From the NCBI RefSeq assembly GCF_002343915.1, contig NZ_NETK01000001.1, positions 1-64,000 of the forward strand: a stretch of DNA of 64,000 nucleotides, in the 5' to 3' direction. This document shows, one piece after another, positions 1 to 9,172 of the stretch (positions are counted from its first letter, which is position 1; every line of letters begins with the position of its first letter). The notes below the pieces were generated by a model, which worked only from the letters and a program-made list of their open reading frames with translations, had not been told where the DNA came from and searched no databases. The DNA comes from Nannocystis exedens. Lineage in GTDB: Bacteria > Myxococcota_A > Polyangia > Nannocystales > Nannocystaceae. The position numbers were made by a program, and so were the translations under genes.

Positions 1-65
1 AACGGGCCTGAGTTTGGTAGAGGAGAGGCGTGGCCAGGAGGCCCGCATGAAGAAGCAAGAGCGCC

Positions 66-285
66 GACACTTCACCCCCGAGGTCGAACGATGGTGCGGG
101 CTCCTCTCCGAGCGCAAGATCAAGCGCTCGTCACACCGTTCGACCCTCGCCTCGAGAACGATATCGAGGCGTACATCGCCGCCAGCAACGACGAGCCCAG
201 GCTGTTCGCCTGGACCGAGTCCGCCGAGGAGATCCTCGCCTCGATCGGGCGGTACTGCCTTCGCACCTTGGACGCGACGGCATAA
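66..285 (+). pseudogene. IS630-family transposase remnant (C-terminal piece, frameshifted)
   Basis: This is the tail of an IS630-type DDE transposase, seen only as a fragment. One frame reads HFTPEVERW..LLSERKIKRSSHRS, which resembles the family's conserved HFTPTSASWLNQVERWF.LL..R.IKRG.HRS block but lacks about eight residues after HFTP. Near position 140 the match moves to another frame, which reads NDEPRLFAWTESAEEILASI, typical of the extreme C terminus with its W-T-x-x-A-x-x-I-L motif. The upstream residues do not match the family. No terminal inverted repeat was seen. It is therefore a dead, truncated element. The family call is from memory of the motif. Confidence 0.7.
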
Positions 286-309
286 AGAGCGGATTTAAGA
301 CTCAGGACA

Positions 310-768
310 CTAATTTTGCGGATCGTCCGGGCCCATCGGTGCGTCGACGACGGAGTCCGAGGGAGACTCCAGCTGATTTGCGTACGCGGACTCGACGAGC
401 GAGGCGACGCTCCCGGTCTGCGGAGCGTCCGGGCCCATCGGCGCGTCGACGACGGCGTCCGAGGGAGACTCCAGCTGATTGGCGTACGCGGACTCGACGC
501 TCCCGGTCTGCGGAGCGTCCGGGCTCATCGGCGCGTCGCCGACGGCGTCCGAGGGAGACTCCAGCTGATTGGCGTACGCGGACTCGACGAGCGAGGCGGC
601 GCTCCCGGTCTGCGGAGCGTCCGGGCCCATCGGCGCGTCGACGACGGCGTCCGAGGGCGCGTCGACGACGGCGTCCGAGGGAGACTCCAGCTGATTGGCG
701 TACGCGGACTCGACGAGCGAGGTGGCGAGGCGTGAGCGACGGGCGTGCGGGGCGACATCGCCGGCCAT
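310..768 (-). CDS. Acidic tandem-repeat protein, function unknown
   Basis: A 152-aa ORF made almost entirely of four copies of a 34-residue unit rich in Asp, Ala, Pro and Ser (SLVESAYANQLESPSDAVVD followed by APMGPDAPQTGS). The copies differ by in-frame changes only: one lacks four residues and one repeats an eight-residue stretch, so length changes keep to multiples of three. That favours real coding, although the opposite-strand frames also stay open. There is no signal peptide and no recognisable domain. It lies next to a transposase remnant, so it may be a fragment of a larger repetitive gene. Function cannot be assigned. Confidence 0.4.
   Translation of the reverse strand: MAGDVAPHARRSRLATSLVESAYANQLESPSDAVVDAPSDAVVDAPMGPDAPQTGSAASLVESAYANQLESPSDAVGDAPMSPDAPQTGSVESAYANQLESPSDAVVDAPMGPDAPQTGSVASLVESAYANQLESPSDSVVDAPMGPDDPQN
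313..735. repeat. Four tandem copies of a ~102-bp unit
   Basis: Each unit starts near GCGGA(G/T)CGTCCGGGC and ends near GCTCCCGGTCT. The second copy lacks 12 bp (part of GACGAGCGAGGC). The fourth carries a 24-bp internal duplication around CGACGACGGCGTCCGAGG. Identity between copies is high, which suggests recent expansion or ongoing homogenisation. Confidence 0.85.
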
Positions 769-1400
769 CGTACACCACGTTCAGGGCGGCCGGCGACCGC
801 CTGCAGGCTCGCCCGCGCGCAGCGCGGCGGCGCGTCTGCGGGCGGCTCCACGCGAGCATGGGCGAGCTCCGCAAGCGCGAACTCGTCCAGCCGCATGCCG
901 CCGCGCGATCGGACGACCCGCGGGGACATGGCCTGTGGGGCCTGTGTCGAATGAATTCCTGCCGGCGTTCACGAGTGGTGCGTGGTTCAATCCATCGATT
1001 GCAACAGACGAGAGTGAAAGATGCTCCAATTCTCAGGGAAACATTGAATATTACGCACGATCTCCATTGCGAAGGGAAGAACGTGAGCGTCCGCGGCCTT
1101 CGGTCGAACTTGTCACATCGGACATTCCCGAAAGACATATCGAATGACCTCCCACGGACCGGCGCGTCGATTGTTTCGAGACATCTGGCCGCCTCCCCCT
1201 CTCGCCTGCGGCTCAGACCCTCCCCGACGGAGCCTTGATGCACGGCGGCACATCAGCCGCCGTCGCGTTCGGCGGAGCGTCCGCCCCGCCGCGCAAGATC
1301 TCGTGAATCCTCGCCTGAGACCACCCTCGCGGCAGCTTGGGCGATCCGCTGCCGGCCGCCCGCGAGCGGGCCGCCGTCGGTTATAGTCGCGCGCGTCACC
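769..1400. other. Gap without a convincing gene
   Basis: About 630 bases with only weak open frames on both strands. The stretch 950-1150 is less GC-rich than its surroundings and may hold the promoter of the peptidase gene at 1401. Two faint copies of the window's palindrome word (GGACATTCCCGAAAGACA near 1120-1138) are visible. I see no RNA gene. Confidence 0.5.
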
Positions 1401-3506
1401 ATGCCGACCTCGACCCGCGTCTGTCTCCTCCTCCTCGCTGTTGCTGCCTGCGACGCCCCGCCGGCCAAGGACGCGCCCAAGGTCGCCACGATCCAGGCCA
1501 AGCGCGTCGAGCCGGCCGGCACGGCCGACGCCCGCCCGCCGACACCGGCAGGCCGCCCGACAGCAAGTCCGACGTCCCACCCGTCATCGTTCCGGGCGGA
1601 CCTGCCGAAGACAGCGTCGTCAGCATGCCCGACAGCTTGACCGCGGAGAACATCCCGCCGATCCCGCGGGCGATCGCGGACGGCGTCGGCACCTACTCCG
1701 AGGCGCGCTCGGCCCTCGCGCTCGAGTGGCACCCGAAGGATCACTCGCTGCTGATCCGCACCCGCTTCGCCGACACCGATCAGGTCCACGAGGTCAAGAT
1801 GGCCGGCGGCGATCGGCGGCAGCTCACCTTCTTCAGCGACCGCGTCGGCGGGGCCACCTATCCGCCGGTCGGCGACGGCGGCTTCTTCGTCCTCTCGAAG
1901 GACATCGGCGGCAACGAGTTCGCGCAGAACTGGCGCTTCGATCGCGCCGACGGCAAGCTGACCCTCCTCACCGACGGCGCCTCGAAGAACAGCCTCGGCC
2001 CGTGGACCCGCGCCGGCGACCGGTTCGCGTACACCTCGACCCGGCGCAACAAGAAGGACACCGACTTCTACGTCGTCGACCCGCGCGACCCGAGCAGCGA
2101 CAAGCTCGTCGCCGAGGTCGAGGGCGGCGGCTGGTCGCCGCAGGACTTCTCGGCCGACGGCAACCAGCTCCTCGCGCCTCGAGTACGTCTCGGTCAACGA
2201 GAGCTATTTGTGGCTGTTCGACCTCGCCACCGGCGAGCGCACCAAGCTGACTGAAAAGACAGGAGACGTCCCGGTCGCCTGGTCGGGCGCCAGCTTCACC
2301 GCCGACGGCAAGGGCGTCATCACCACCACCGACGGCAAGGGTGAGTTCCGCGAGCTCGTCACCCTCGACCTCGCCAGCAAGCAGACCAGCCCGCTCGGCC
2401 CGCCGGTGGCAGTGGGACGTCGACAGCTTCGCGGTCAGCCACGACCGCAAGAAGCTGGCCTCGGTGGTCAACGAGGGCGGCATCGATCGGCTGCGGCTGC
2501 ACGACCTGCCGAGCGGGCGCGAGCGGCCGATCAAGACCCGCCTGCCGGCCGGCACGATCGGCGGCCTCAACTTCCACCCCGACGGCAAGCTGCTGGCCTT
2601 CACCCTGTCGTCGGCGCGCTCGCCCGCGACACCTACGTGCTCGACGTCCAGTCCGGCGTCATCGAGCGCTGGACCGAGAGCGAGGTCGGCACGCTCAACC
2701 CTGCCACCTTCAGCGAGCCCGAGCTCGTCACCTGGAAGAGCTTCGACGGCCGCGAGATCCCCGGCTTTTACTACAAGCCCCCGGCGCGGTTCACCGGCAA
2801 GCGCCCGGTCGTCGTCATCGTCCACGGCGGGCCCGAGGGTCAGTCGCAGACCGGCTTCATCGGCCGCAACAACTACTACCTCAACGAGCTCGGCGTCGCC
2901 CTGCTCTACCCCAACGTGCGCGGCTCGACCGGCTACGGCAAGACCTACGTGCGCCTCGACAACGGCGCCCAGCGCGAGGACTCGGTCAAGGATCTCGGCG
3001 CCGCGCTCGACTGGATCGCCAGCCGGCCCGACCTCGACGCCGAGCGCGTCATGATCATGGGCGGCTCGTACGGCGGCTACATGACTCTGGCGGCCTCGGT
3101 CCACTTCGCCGACCGGATCCGCTGCGCCGTCGACATCGTCGGGATCAGCAACTTCGTCACCTTCCTCGAGAACACCGAGGCCTACCGCCGCGACCTGCGG
3201 CGGGCCGAGTACGGCGACGAGCGCGACCCGGAGCTGCGCAAGAAGCTGCTCGAGATCTCGCCGCTCACCCGCGCCGCCGAGATCAAGAAGCCGCTGTTCG
3301 TCATCCAGGGCAAGAACGACCCGCGCGTGCCGGCCAGCGAGGCGCACCAGATCGTCGCCACCCTCAAGCAGGGCGGCACACCGGTGTGGTACCTCGAGGG
3401 CAAGGACGAGGGCCACGGCTTCCAGAAGAAGCGCAACCAGGACTACCAGATGTACGCCACGATCCTGTTCATGAAGAAGTTCCTGCTCGACGGGATGAGC
3501 GAATGA
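1401..3506 (+). pseudogene. S9 prolyl oligopeptidase family lipoprotein, frame broken by four indels
   Basis: The protein starts with a lipoprotein signal (MPTSTRVCLLLLAVAAC, lipobox VAAC). A WD40/TolB-like beta-propeller follows, then an S9 alpha/beta-hydrolase domain. The catalytic Ser lies in GGSYGGY (about 3060-3080), with an HGGPEGQ oxyanion region, Asp in GKNDPRVP and His in EGHGF. Family members are dipeptidyl-peptidase or acylaminoacyl-peptidase-like exo/endopeptidases. To read it through, the frame must change near 1545, 2178, 2400 and 2622, each by one base within GC-rich runs. The catalytic half (2625-3506) is uninterrupted. Either the gene has decayed or, more likely given that homology continues across every break, the assembly has base errors. 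The stop overlaps the next start (ATGA). Confidence 0.75.
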
Positions 3507-4359
3507 GCGGCGACAATTCGCAGATGATCGCCGACTGGAACGGCCGCGTCGGCGAGGGCTGGCGCGTCCACCAGGAGCGGCTCGACGACATGATGGCCGC
3601 CTACGGCGAGGCCGTGCTGCAGGCCGCGGCCGCGCGTCCCGGCGAGCGCGTGCTCGACGTCGGCTGCGGCGCCGGGGCCACCTCGCTGGCGCTCGCGCGC
3701 GCGGTGCAGCCCGGCGGCGCGGTCGTCGGCGTCGACGTGTCCGTGCCCTTGCTCGAGCGCGCCCGCGAGCGGGCCGCCGCGGCCGGCCTCGACCTCGAGT
3801 TCCGCCGCGCCGACGCCAGCGTCGACGACCTCGGCCCCGGCGGTTACGACCTGCTGTGCTCGCGCTTCGGCGTGATGTTCTTCGCCGACCCGGTCGCCGC
3901 CTTCCGCCACCTGCGGGCCGCCGCGCGCCCCGGCGGCCGGCTCGTGTTCGTGTGCTGGCGCGCCGCCGCCGAGAACGACTGGGTCGTGCTGCCGCAGCGG
4001 GCGCTGCAGGGCATCGTGCCGCCGCAGCCGCCGCCCGAGCCCTCGGCCCCCGGCCCGTTCTCGTTCGGCGCGCGCGAGCGCGTGCAGGGCATCCTCGACG
4101 CCGCCGGCTTCCGCGCCGTCACGATCGCCCCGTTCGACGCCCCCCTGCGGTTCGGCCGCGGCGACACGCCCGAGGCCGCGGTCGACGACGCCGTCGCGCA
4201 GGCCCTCGACGTCGGCCCGTCTCGCGCCTGCTCGCGGGCCAGCCGGACGACGTGCGCGCGCGCGGGCTCGCGGCCGTGCGCGCCGCCTTCGCCGAGCGCG
4301 CCGGGCCGACCGGGGTGATCATCCGCGGCGCCGCGTGGATCGTCACGGCCCAGGTCTGA
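3503..4359 (+). CDS. Class I SAM-dependent methyltransferase (one frameshift near the C terminus)
   Basis: A small-molecule type methyltransferase with motif I VLDVGCGAGATS (about residues 51-62), the acidic post-I strand VVGVDVS and the motif IV region GGYDLLCSRFGVMFF. It resembles UbiE/MenG-like enzymes, but the substrate cannot be told. Its ATG overlaps the peptidase stop by four bases, so the two are translationally coupled. The unbroken frame ends at 4318 with an atypical Arg/Ser/Pro tail. Restoring one base near 4218 (VGP to SRLLAGQPDD) continues into a sensible C terminus (GVIIRGAAWIVTAQV) that stops at 4359. I take the longer version as the true protein. Confidence 0.75.
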
Positions 4360-4364
4360 CCATG

Positions 4365-4396
4365 GTGGGCACATGTCCCGGCGGACATGTGCCCAC
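4365..4396. terminator. Perfect 14-bp inverted repeat, bidirectional terminator candidate
   Basis: The arms GTGGGCACATGTCC and GGACATGTGCCCAC flank a 4-nt loop CGGC. The hairpin begins five bases after the methyltransferase stop and ends five bases before the stop of the converging gene. There is no T-tract. It contains one exact copy of the dispersed TGTCC-N4-GGACA palindrome, with the longest arms in the window. Confidence 0.75.
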
Positions 4397-4401
4397 AATG
4401 C

Positions 4402-4997
4402 TCACACACACAGGTTGTTCTCGCAGCTCATCAGGTCCATGCAGTCCTTGGCGAACTCGCACGGGTCGAACTCGCTGCCGTCGTAGCACTTGCCGTACAC
4501 GCAGTGCTTCGAGCCCTCGGCGCAGTCGGTGTCGGTCTTGCACGGGTCGCCCTCGCTGCCGTCGTAGCAGACCATCATGATGCAGCGCGGCGCCGCGGCG
4601 CTGCACTCCTCGTGGAACTCGCACGGGTCGCCCTCGGTGCCGTCGCGGCACTCGCCGAACACGCAGAATTGCGCGGTGTCGGGGCAGTCCTCGTTGAACT
4701 GGCACATCTGCCCCTCGCTGTCCGCGGGCGGGCGCCGGTCGTCTCGCCGGTGGTCGTCGCCGGCCCGGTCGTGCCCGCGTCGCCGGTCGTCGTCGACGTC
4801 GTCGGCGCCGTGCCCGTGGTCCCCGGGCCCGTGGTCGTGGACGTGGTCGTGCCGGTCGTCGTGCCGGTCGTCTCCATGACCGGCACCATCGGTCCGGGCT
4901 CGGTGTCGCCGTCGCTGGCGGCCACACCTTGCTTCTCCTTCTCACCGCAGGACGCCGTGAGCGCCACGGCGAGGTACAGGACGACGTTGGGACGCAT
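4402..4997 (-). CDS. Cys-rich secreted lipoprotein with four DGSEGDPC-type repeats (frameshift near 4730)
   Basis: The start at 4997 gives a lipoprotein signal (MRPNVVLYLAVALTASC, lipobox TASC). A Thr/Gly linker of about 60 residues follows (TTGTTTGTTTSTTTGPGTTG), typical of Nannocystaceae surface lipoproteins. After it come four disulfide-rich units of about 27 residues, each with the pattern C-x5-C...C-x4/5-C followed by DG(S/T)E(G/F)DPC. The linker frame and the Cys-repeat frame are offset by one base around 4728-4738 in a GCCCGCCCGCG run, probably a sequencing indel. It is likely surface-exposed on the outer membrane; its ligand or role is unknown. It converges with the methyltransferase across the perfect hairpin. 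Confidence 0.65.
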
Positions 4998-5386
4998 GAT
5001 CTCTCGGAAAGATGGCGACGGTCGGGCGAGCGGCACCTCAAAATCCATTGATGTGACTCGAACGACGTTCGCCCGGCCGGCCCCGCGGCGAGGCCATCGG
5101 CGCGTGATTTCGGGAAAAATCGGCCGGGCCCGCGAGCGGCGGCGCGCCGTGATCGCGGCCACCGACGCTGCCCACATTCCTCGCGAATGCGTGAACCCGC
5201 CGCCGGCGCAGGCCCGCAGCGGGCGACCCCATTTCCCGCGCGCACCGGCGCGCGCCGGCCCGTCCGACGAGCGCGCGACGTCGTCGACTCGCAGGTGCTC
5301 CGGCACGGCTCGCGGGGATCGCCGCTGCAGTCGCGGCGGCGCGCGAGGCGACCGCGGTCCTCACTCGCCCGACAGCCGCCGCTCGC
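4998..5386. other. Gap without a convincing gene
   Basis: About 390 bases between two minus-strand genes, presumably holding the promoter of the Cys-rich lipoprotein. I see no repeat, RNA gene or strong promoter consensus. Confidence 0.5.
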
Positions 5387-7219
5387 TCAGCGCAGCCGGT
5401 GCTCGAGCCGCTGGGCCGTGTCCTCGAGGACAGCCCGGTGCTCGGCCGGCACGAACTCGATCTGGCGGCGCAGGTACGGCAGGAGCTCCGAGTTGGGCAG
5501 CTCGCTGATCGCCGTGCTGGCGACCTTGACGAACGGCTGCTCGCCCTCGCGGAGGCGGTCGCACAGGAAGTCGAGCGCCTCGACGCTGCCGATCTTGCCG
5601 ATGGCCGTCAGCGCGGCCTTGCGGGCCGCCTCCGGGTCGGGCAGGTCGCGGGCCTCGAAGATCCGGCGCAGCGGCTCGAACGCGTGGGGGAACACCAGCC
5701 GCTCGACCGAGGCCGCCGCGGCCTTGCGGACCGGCGCGCTCGGGTCGCGCAGCGCCTGCGACACCAGGCCGAAGCTGCGCTTGAAGCGGAGCGCGCCCAT
5801 CGCCGCGGCCACCGACTCGCGCAGCGACGCGTCGCCGTGGCGGTACATCGCCTCGAGGCCGGCGATCACCGGGTAGGCGCGGACCGTCGCCAGGCTCTTG
5901 ACGATCTCGAGCGGCGGCACCGCCTGGCCGCGGCGCTCGAGCTCGAGCACCAGCAGCAGCGCGTGGCGGCGCACGTAGTCGGGGAAGCGGCGGTCGGCCA
6001 TCACCCCGGCGGCGACCAGCGCCGGATCGCCGCCGAGCTCCCACTCGGCCAGGTCGACGTACCAGACCTCCTCGTAGTCGGGCAGCTGGCGCAGGAACTC
6101 GGGCACCGGCATCGGCCGTGGCGCGTCCTGCGGCTGGTCGCCGAGGCGACGGATCAGCCGCAGCGCCCGCTCGCGGTTCTTGGCCGGCAGGTCGAGCGTG
6201 GTGATCTTGCGGTAGGCCTCGGCGACCTGGCGGAACGCCCGCACCGACGCGAACGCCTCGGCCGCGGCCAGGCACGCGTTCTCGATGATCTGCGGCGGGT
6301 GGCCGGCCGCCAGCGCCTCGGTCGCCGCCTTGATCCACGCCTCGGCGCTGCGCCAGCGCAGGTCGTCGGCGTAGGGCAGCCCCGAGCGGGTGCAGTAGTC
6401 GGCCGCCTCGCGCAGGATCGACGCCACCGCGTGGAACTCGCCGGCCTCGCGGGCCATGGCGATGAACGTCTCGTACAGGCGCAGCGCGTCGAGCTTGAGC
6501 CCGTCGTCGCGGAGGATCCGGACGCTGTTGAGGTAGCCCTCGGCGACGTTCTCGAACGCCCGCGTCTCCGAGCCGAGGCGGGCGATCAGCTGGTAGCAGT
6601 CGAACGCGCGCTCGCGCAGGCCCTCGCTCTCGAACGCGTCGGCGACCTCCTCGACGCTCGTCGTCGCGTCGGCGATCGCTTGCCGGGCGCGCTCGTGGCC
6701 GAGGCGGCGCAGGCACAGCGCGTAGTTGATCTTCATCAGCGCGCGCTCGTAGTCGCGGTCGACCAGCGCGTCGCCGGCGAGCATGCGGGCCCACAGCTGC
6801 GACGCGGCCGCGTCGTCGCCGGCGCGCTCGAGCGCGATCGCCCGGTGCACCGGCATCCCGCCGAGCTCGAACCACGAGGCCGCCGGGCGGTGCTGGCCCG
6901 CGCGCGACAGATAGATCGCGTACAGCCGCACCGTGCGGATCGCGTCGGCGTCGCCGGCCTGGGCCCGCTGCGCGTACAGCCGCATGATGTCGGGCCCCGG
7001 CATCTCGCGCGCGCCGAGGTACGACAGGCAGGCCATGCCCTCGCCCCAGTTGCCGGTCGCGCGCAGCGAGTCGACGTAGGCGCGCAGCCACTCCTCGTAC
7101 TCGAAGTCGATGCGGTCGACGACCTGGACCAGCTGGCGCAGGTAGATCTGGGCGTCGGCGTGGCGGCCGGCCCGCAGCGCCCCCTCGGCGCGGATCCACA
7201 GCACGTTGGTGTCGATCAC
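5387..7219 (-). CDS. TPR/HEAT-like alpha-helical repeat protein, partner of the VWA protein
   Basis: A 610-aa cytoplasmic protein built from helical repeats. The first two thirds look TPR-like (repeated A-x3-Y/L-x2-A-x3-G patterns). The last 150 residues are HEAT-like (VAAAMGALRFKRSFGLVSQA, VRKAAAASVERLVF, AARKAALTAIGKIGSVEALD). I take the GTG at 7219 because it overlaps the stop of the upstream VWA gene by four bases (GTGA), a classic coupling; the frame is open further upstream but lies inside that gene. Such proteins serve as scaffolds. VWA proteins paired with repeat proteins often belong to MoxR/AAA-VWA systems, but no MoxR ATPase is visible here. Confidence 0.7.
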   Translation of the reverse strand: MIDTNVLWIRAEGALRAGRHADAQIYLRQLVQVVDRIDFEYEEWLRAYVDSLRATGNWGEGMACLSYLGAREMPGPDIMRLYAQRAQAGDADAIRTVRLYAIYLSRAGQHRPAASWFELGGMPVHRAIALERAGDDAAASQLWARMLAGDALVDRDYERALMKINYALCLRRLGHERARQAIADATTSVEEVADAFESEGLRERAFDCYQLIARLGSETRAFENVAEGYLNSVRILRDDGLKLDALRLYETFIAMAREAGEFHAVASILREAADYCTRSGLPYADDLRWRSAEAWIKAATEALAAGHPPQIIENACLAAAEAFASVRAFRQVAEAYRKITTLDLPAKNRERALRLIRRLGDQPQDAPRPMPVPEFLRQLPDYEEVWYVDLAEWELGGDPALVAAGVMADRRFPDYVRRHALLLVLELERRGQAVPPLEIVKSLATVRAYPVIAGLEAMYRHGDASLRESVAAAMGALRFKRSFGLVSQALRDPSAPVRKAAAASVERLVFPHAFEPLRRIFEARDLPDPEAARKAALTAIGKIGSVEALDFLCDRLREGEQPFVKVASTAISELPNSELLPYLRRQIEFVPAEHRAVLEDTAQRLEHRLR

Positions 7220-8817
7220 CGCCGCCTCCGTCCCTGGCCTTTCAGACCTGTCCCGGCGGACATGGTCTTCGGGCCACCCGTCTTGCGCCGGATCGGCTGG
7301 GCCTGGCGCTGGCCGGCCTCGACGTCGCTGATGATCTGGCGGGCGCGCTGGGCCCTTCGGCCGTGGCTGATCGCCTGGTCGTCGATCACGTGGACGCGGT
7401 AGAACAGGTCGAGGTAGCCGAGGTCGAGCACGCCCGAGCTCGGCAGGATGAACACCCCGTAGATCGGCGCGCGCGCGGCCAGGGCGGCGACGTCGTCGGG
7501 CGGCAGCTGGCACTCGCCGTGGGTCAGCAGGTAGACCAGCACCTTGCCGCCGCCGCCGCCCGAGCGGCGCGGGGCCGACAGCTCGGCGTTGATCTGGCGG
7601 ATCACGCGGGCGTAGTTGCGGCCGTGCTCGGCGCGGAACTGCAGCACGTAGGGCACCTCGGCGTGGCCCTGCGCGCCGACCTTGACGCCCTCGTACAGGC
7701 GGCTGTCGAAGAAGCGGAGGATCACGTGCTCGCCGAGCAGCGCCAGCCGCTTGCACAGCGCCAGCGCCAGCCCGCGGGCGAACACCTCCCGCACCCCGCG
7801 CATCGACGCCGAGCCGTCGACCAGCACGTAGTGGGTGCGGTGCTCGTTCTCGACCTGCTTCTCGTGGGTGAAGTAGAACAGCTCGTCGTCGATGAACTTC
7901 TGCTCGAAGATGTCTTCGTCGTAGGCGAGCTGCGACAGCTCGAGGTCGTCGACCCCGCCGAAGCGCTCGATCGACGCGTAGCCGTCGATCGAGAACACCT
8001 GCTGGCCGGCCTCGCGCTTGACCTCGAGGATCGACGGCAGCAGCTCCATCGAGAAGTCGATCACGTCGGCCAGGGCCGGGCTGACCATCACGTTGTAGAG
8101 GTCGGCCAGGTCGACGCCCGCGGCCGCCTCGCCGGGCCCGCCGCGGAACAGGCCGAACAGGCGCAGCGCGTCGACGTCGATCTGCTCGACCGCCAGCAGC
8201 GGCAAGAGCCGGTGCGTCGTCAGCGTCTGCAGCCACGCGATCGTCTGCCGCTGGTCGTAGCGGGTGTACGCCGAGCTCGGCTCGACCTTCGCGTAGTGGA
8301 TCGCGTCGACCGGCAGCTCGATCGGCCGCAGCACCCGCACGTCGTCGGGCAGCTGCGGGACCACCGGCGCGAACACCCGCGCCAGGACCACGCCGATCAT
8401 CTGGTCGCGGTGCTTCCAGCCGGCCTGCGCGCGCACCAGGTCGCTCTCGCCGAGCTCGACGAGCAGCCCGCGCCAGGCCTCGCACAGCTCCGACTCGGCG
8501 ATGCCCTTGACCACCGGACCCGGGCCGCCGAGCCCCGTGATGAGGCAGCCGAGGTCGTGCAGCACCACCAGCGGCGCGGCCACGCCGAGGCGCGCGAGGA
8601 TCCCCTGCCACACCAGCGCGCGCATCATCGCCAGCGCGCCGGCGCCGTCGATCTGCGACAGCGCCAGGCTGCCGACCTGGCGCTCGAGCTCGGCCACGTT
8701 CGGCGTCACCCGCGGCGCCTGGGCCGGCGCGCCGGCCGACGGTCGCGTCGACCGCGGCGCCGGGGCCTGAGGCGGGGCGGCGCGCGGCGGGACCGGGGGC
8801 TTGCGGACGTCGGCCAT
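7216..8817 (-). CDS. von Willebrand factor A (VWA) domain protein
   Basis: 533 aa with a Pro/Ala-rich N terminus (residues 1-40), an uncharacterised central region and a C-terminal VWA domain. The MIDAS metal site D-x-S-x-S is clear as DGSASM at residues 334-339, and the downstream LLTHGE supplies a later metal-site strand. There is no signal peptide, so it is probably cytoplasmic. It sits 16 bases after a small ORF and overlaps the next gene by four bases, so the three are one operon. The basic C terminus (about 7245-7267) is encoded across an exact TGTCC-N4-GGACA palindrome. The precise process is unknown. Confidence 0.8.
   Translation of the reverse strand: MADVRKPPVPPRAAPPQAPAPRSTRPSAGAPAQAPRVTPNVAELERQVGSLALSQIDGAGALAMMRALVWQGILARLGVAAPLVVLHDLGCLITGLGGPGPVVKGIAESELCEAWRGLLVELGESDLVRAQAGWKHRDQMIGVVLARVFAPVVPQLPDDVRVLRPIELPVDAIHYAKVEPSSAYTRYDQRQTIAWLQTLTTHRLLPLLAVEQIDVDALRLFGLFRGGPGEAAAGVDLADLYNVMVSPALADVIDFSMELLPSILEVKREAGQQVFSIDGYASIERFGGVDDLELSQLAYDEDIFEQKFIDDELFYFTHEKQVENEHRTHYVLVDGSASMRGVREVFARGLALALCKRLALLGEHVILRFFDSRLYEGVKVGAQGHAEVPYVLQFRAEHGRNYARVIRQINAELSAPRRSGGGGGKVLVYLLTHGECQLPPDDVAALAARAPIYGVFILPSSGVLDLGYLDLFYRVHVIDDQAISHGRRAQRARQIISDVEAGQRQAQPIRRKTGGPKTMSAGTGLKGQGRRRR
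7249..7262. repeat. Exact TGTCC-N4-GGACA palindrome inside the VWA gene end
   Basis: Loop CGGC, the same loop as in the hairpin at 4365-4396. The arms extend imperfectly to GACCTGTCC/GGACATGGTC (7245-7267). Confidence 0.85.
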
Positions 8818-8833
8818 AAAAGGCGGGCCCCTC

Positions 8834-9019
8834 TCACGCGAAGCGGCTCGACGCGAACATCGTCTCGAGCAGCTTGTCGACCTCGCCGACCATGCGCTGG
8901 GCCGTGGGGCTGTCCTGCATGCGCAGCAGCGCCGCCTTGATGTCGCCGAGGTTGCGCAGCTGGCTGAACAGCTGCATGTCCGACAGCACCTGGCTGCCGG
9001 TGAGCGTCTCGCGGATCAC
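8834..9019 (-). CDS. Small helical protein upstream of the VWA gene, unknown
   Basis: The stop at 8834 lies 16 bases before the VWA start. The C-terminal sequence is clearly protein-like (SQLRNLGDIKAALLRMQDSP, then a helix ending LLETMFASSRFA). The start is uncertain. GTG at 9019 is preceded by GAGGAG five bases upstream, but the frame stays open and plausible (LQDLLEELRV) up to about 9060, where a degenerate palindrome (CCTGTCCCTTCGACCAG) interrupts. It may be the truncated end of a longer gene. It is probably the first gene of the VWA operon. Confidence 0.5.
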   Translation of the reverse strand: MIRETLTGSQVLSDMQLFSQLRNLGDIKAALLRMQDSPTAQRMVGEVDKLLETMFASSRFA

Positions 9020-9172
9020 CCGCAGCTCCTCGAGCAGGTCCTGCAGGCTCGTCGGCGCACACCTGTCCCTTCGACCAGCCCGAGCGAGCCTGCGACCGCC
9101 GCCGCCGAGGCCGCCTCGGGCGACGCGCTGATCGAGCCGTCGACCCGCAAGCCGCCGGCCCCGCCGCAGCCG

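Noticed and set aside
2245..2272. Palindrome copy in the S9 peptidase (AAAGACAGGAGACGTCCC)
   Set aside because: The arms do not pair well enough and the codons fit the peptidase sequence, so it was not counted as a member of the family.
1968..3416. Long minus-strand open frame opposite the S9 peptidase
   Set aside because: A shadow of the peptidase caused by high GC; its sequence is Ala/Gly/Arg/Val-rich without domain or signal, while the plus strand has catalytic motifs.
4365..4396. Rho-independent terminator in the strict sense
   Set aside because: The hairpin is perfect but lacks the T-tract on either side; I therefore call it a terminator candidate only.
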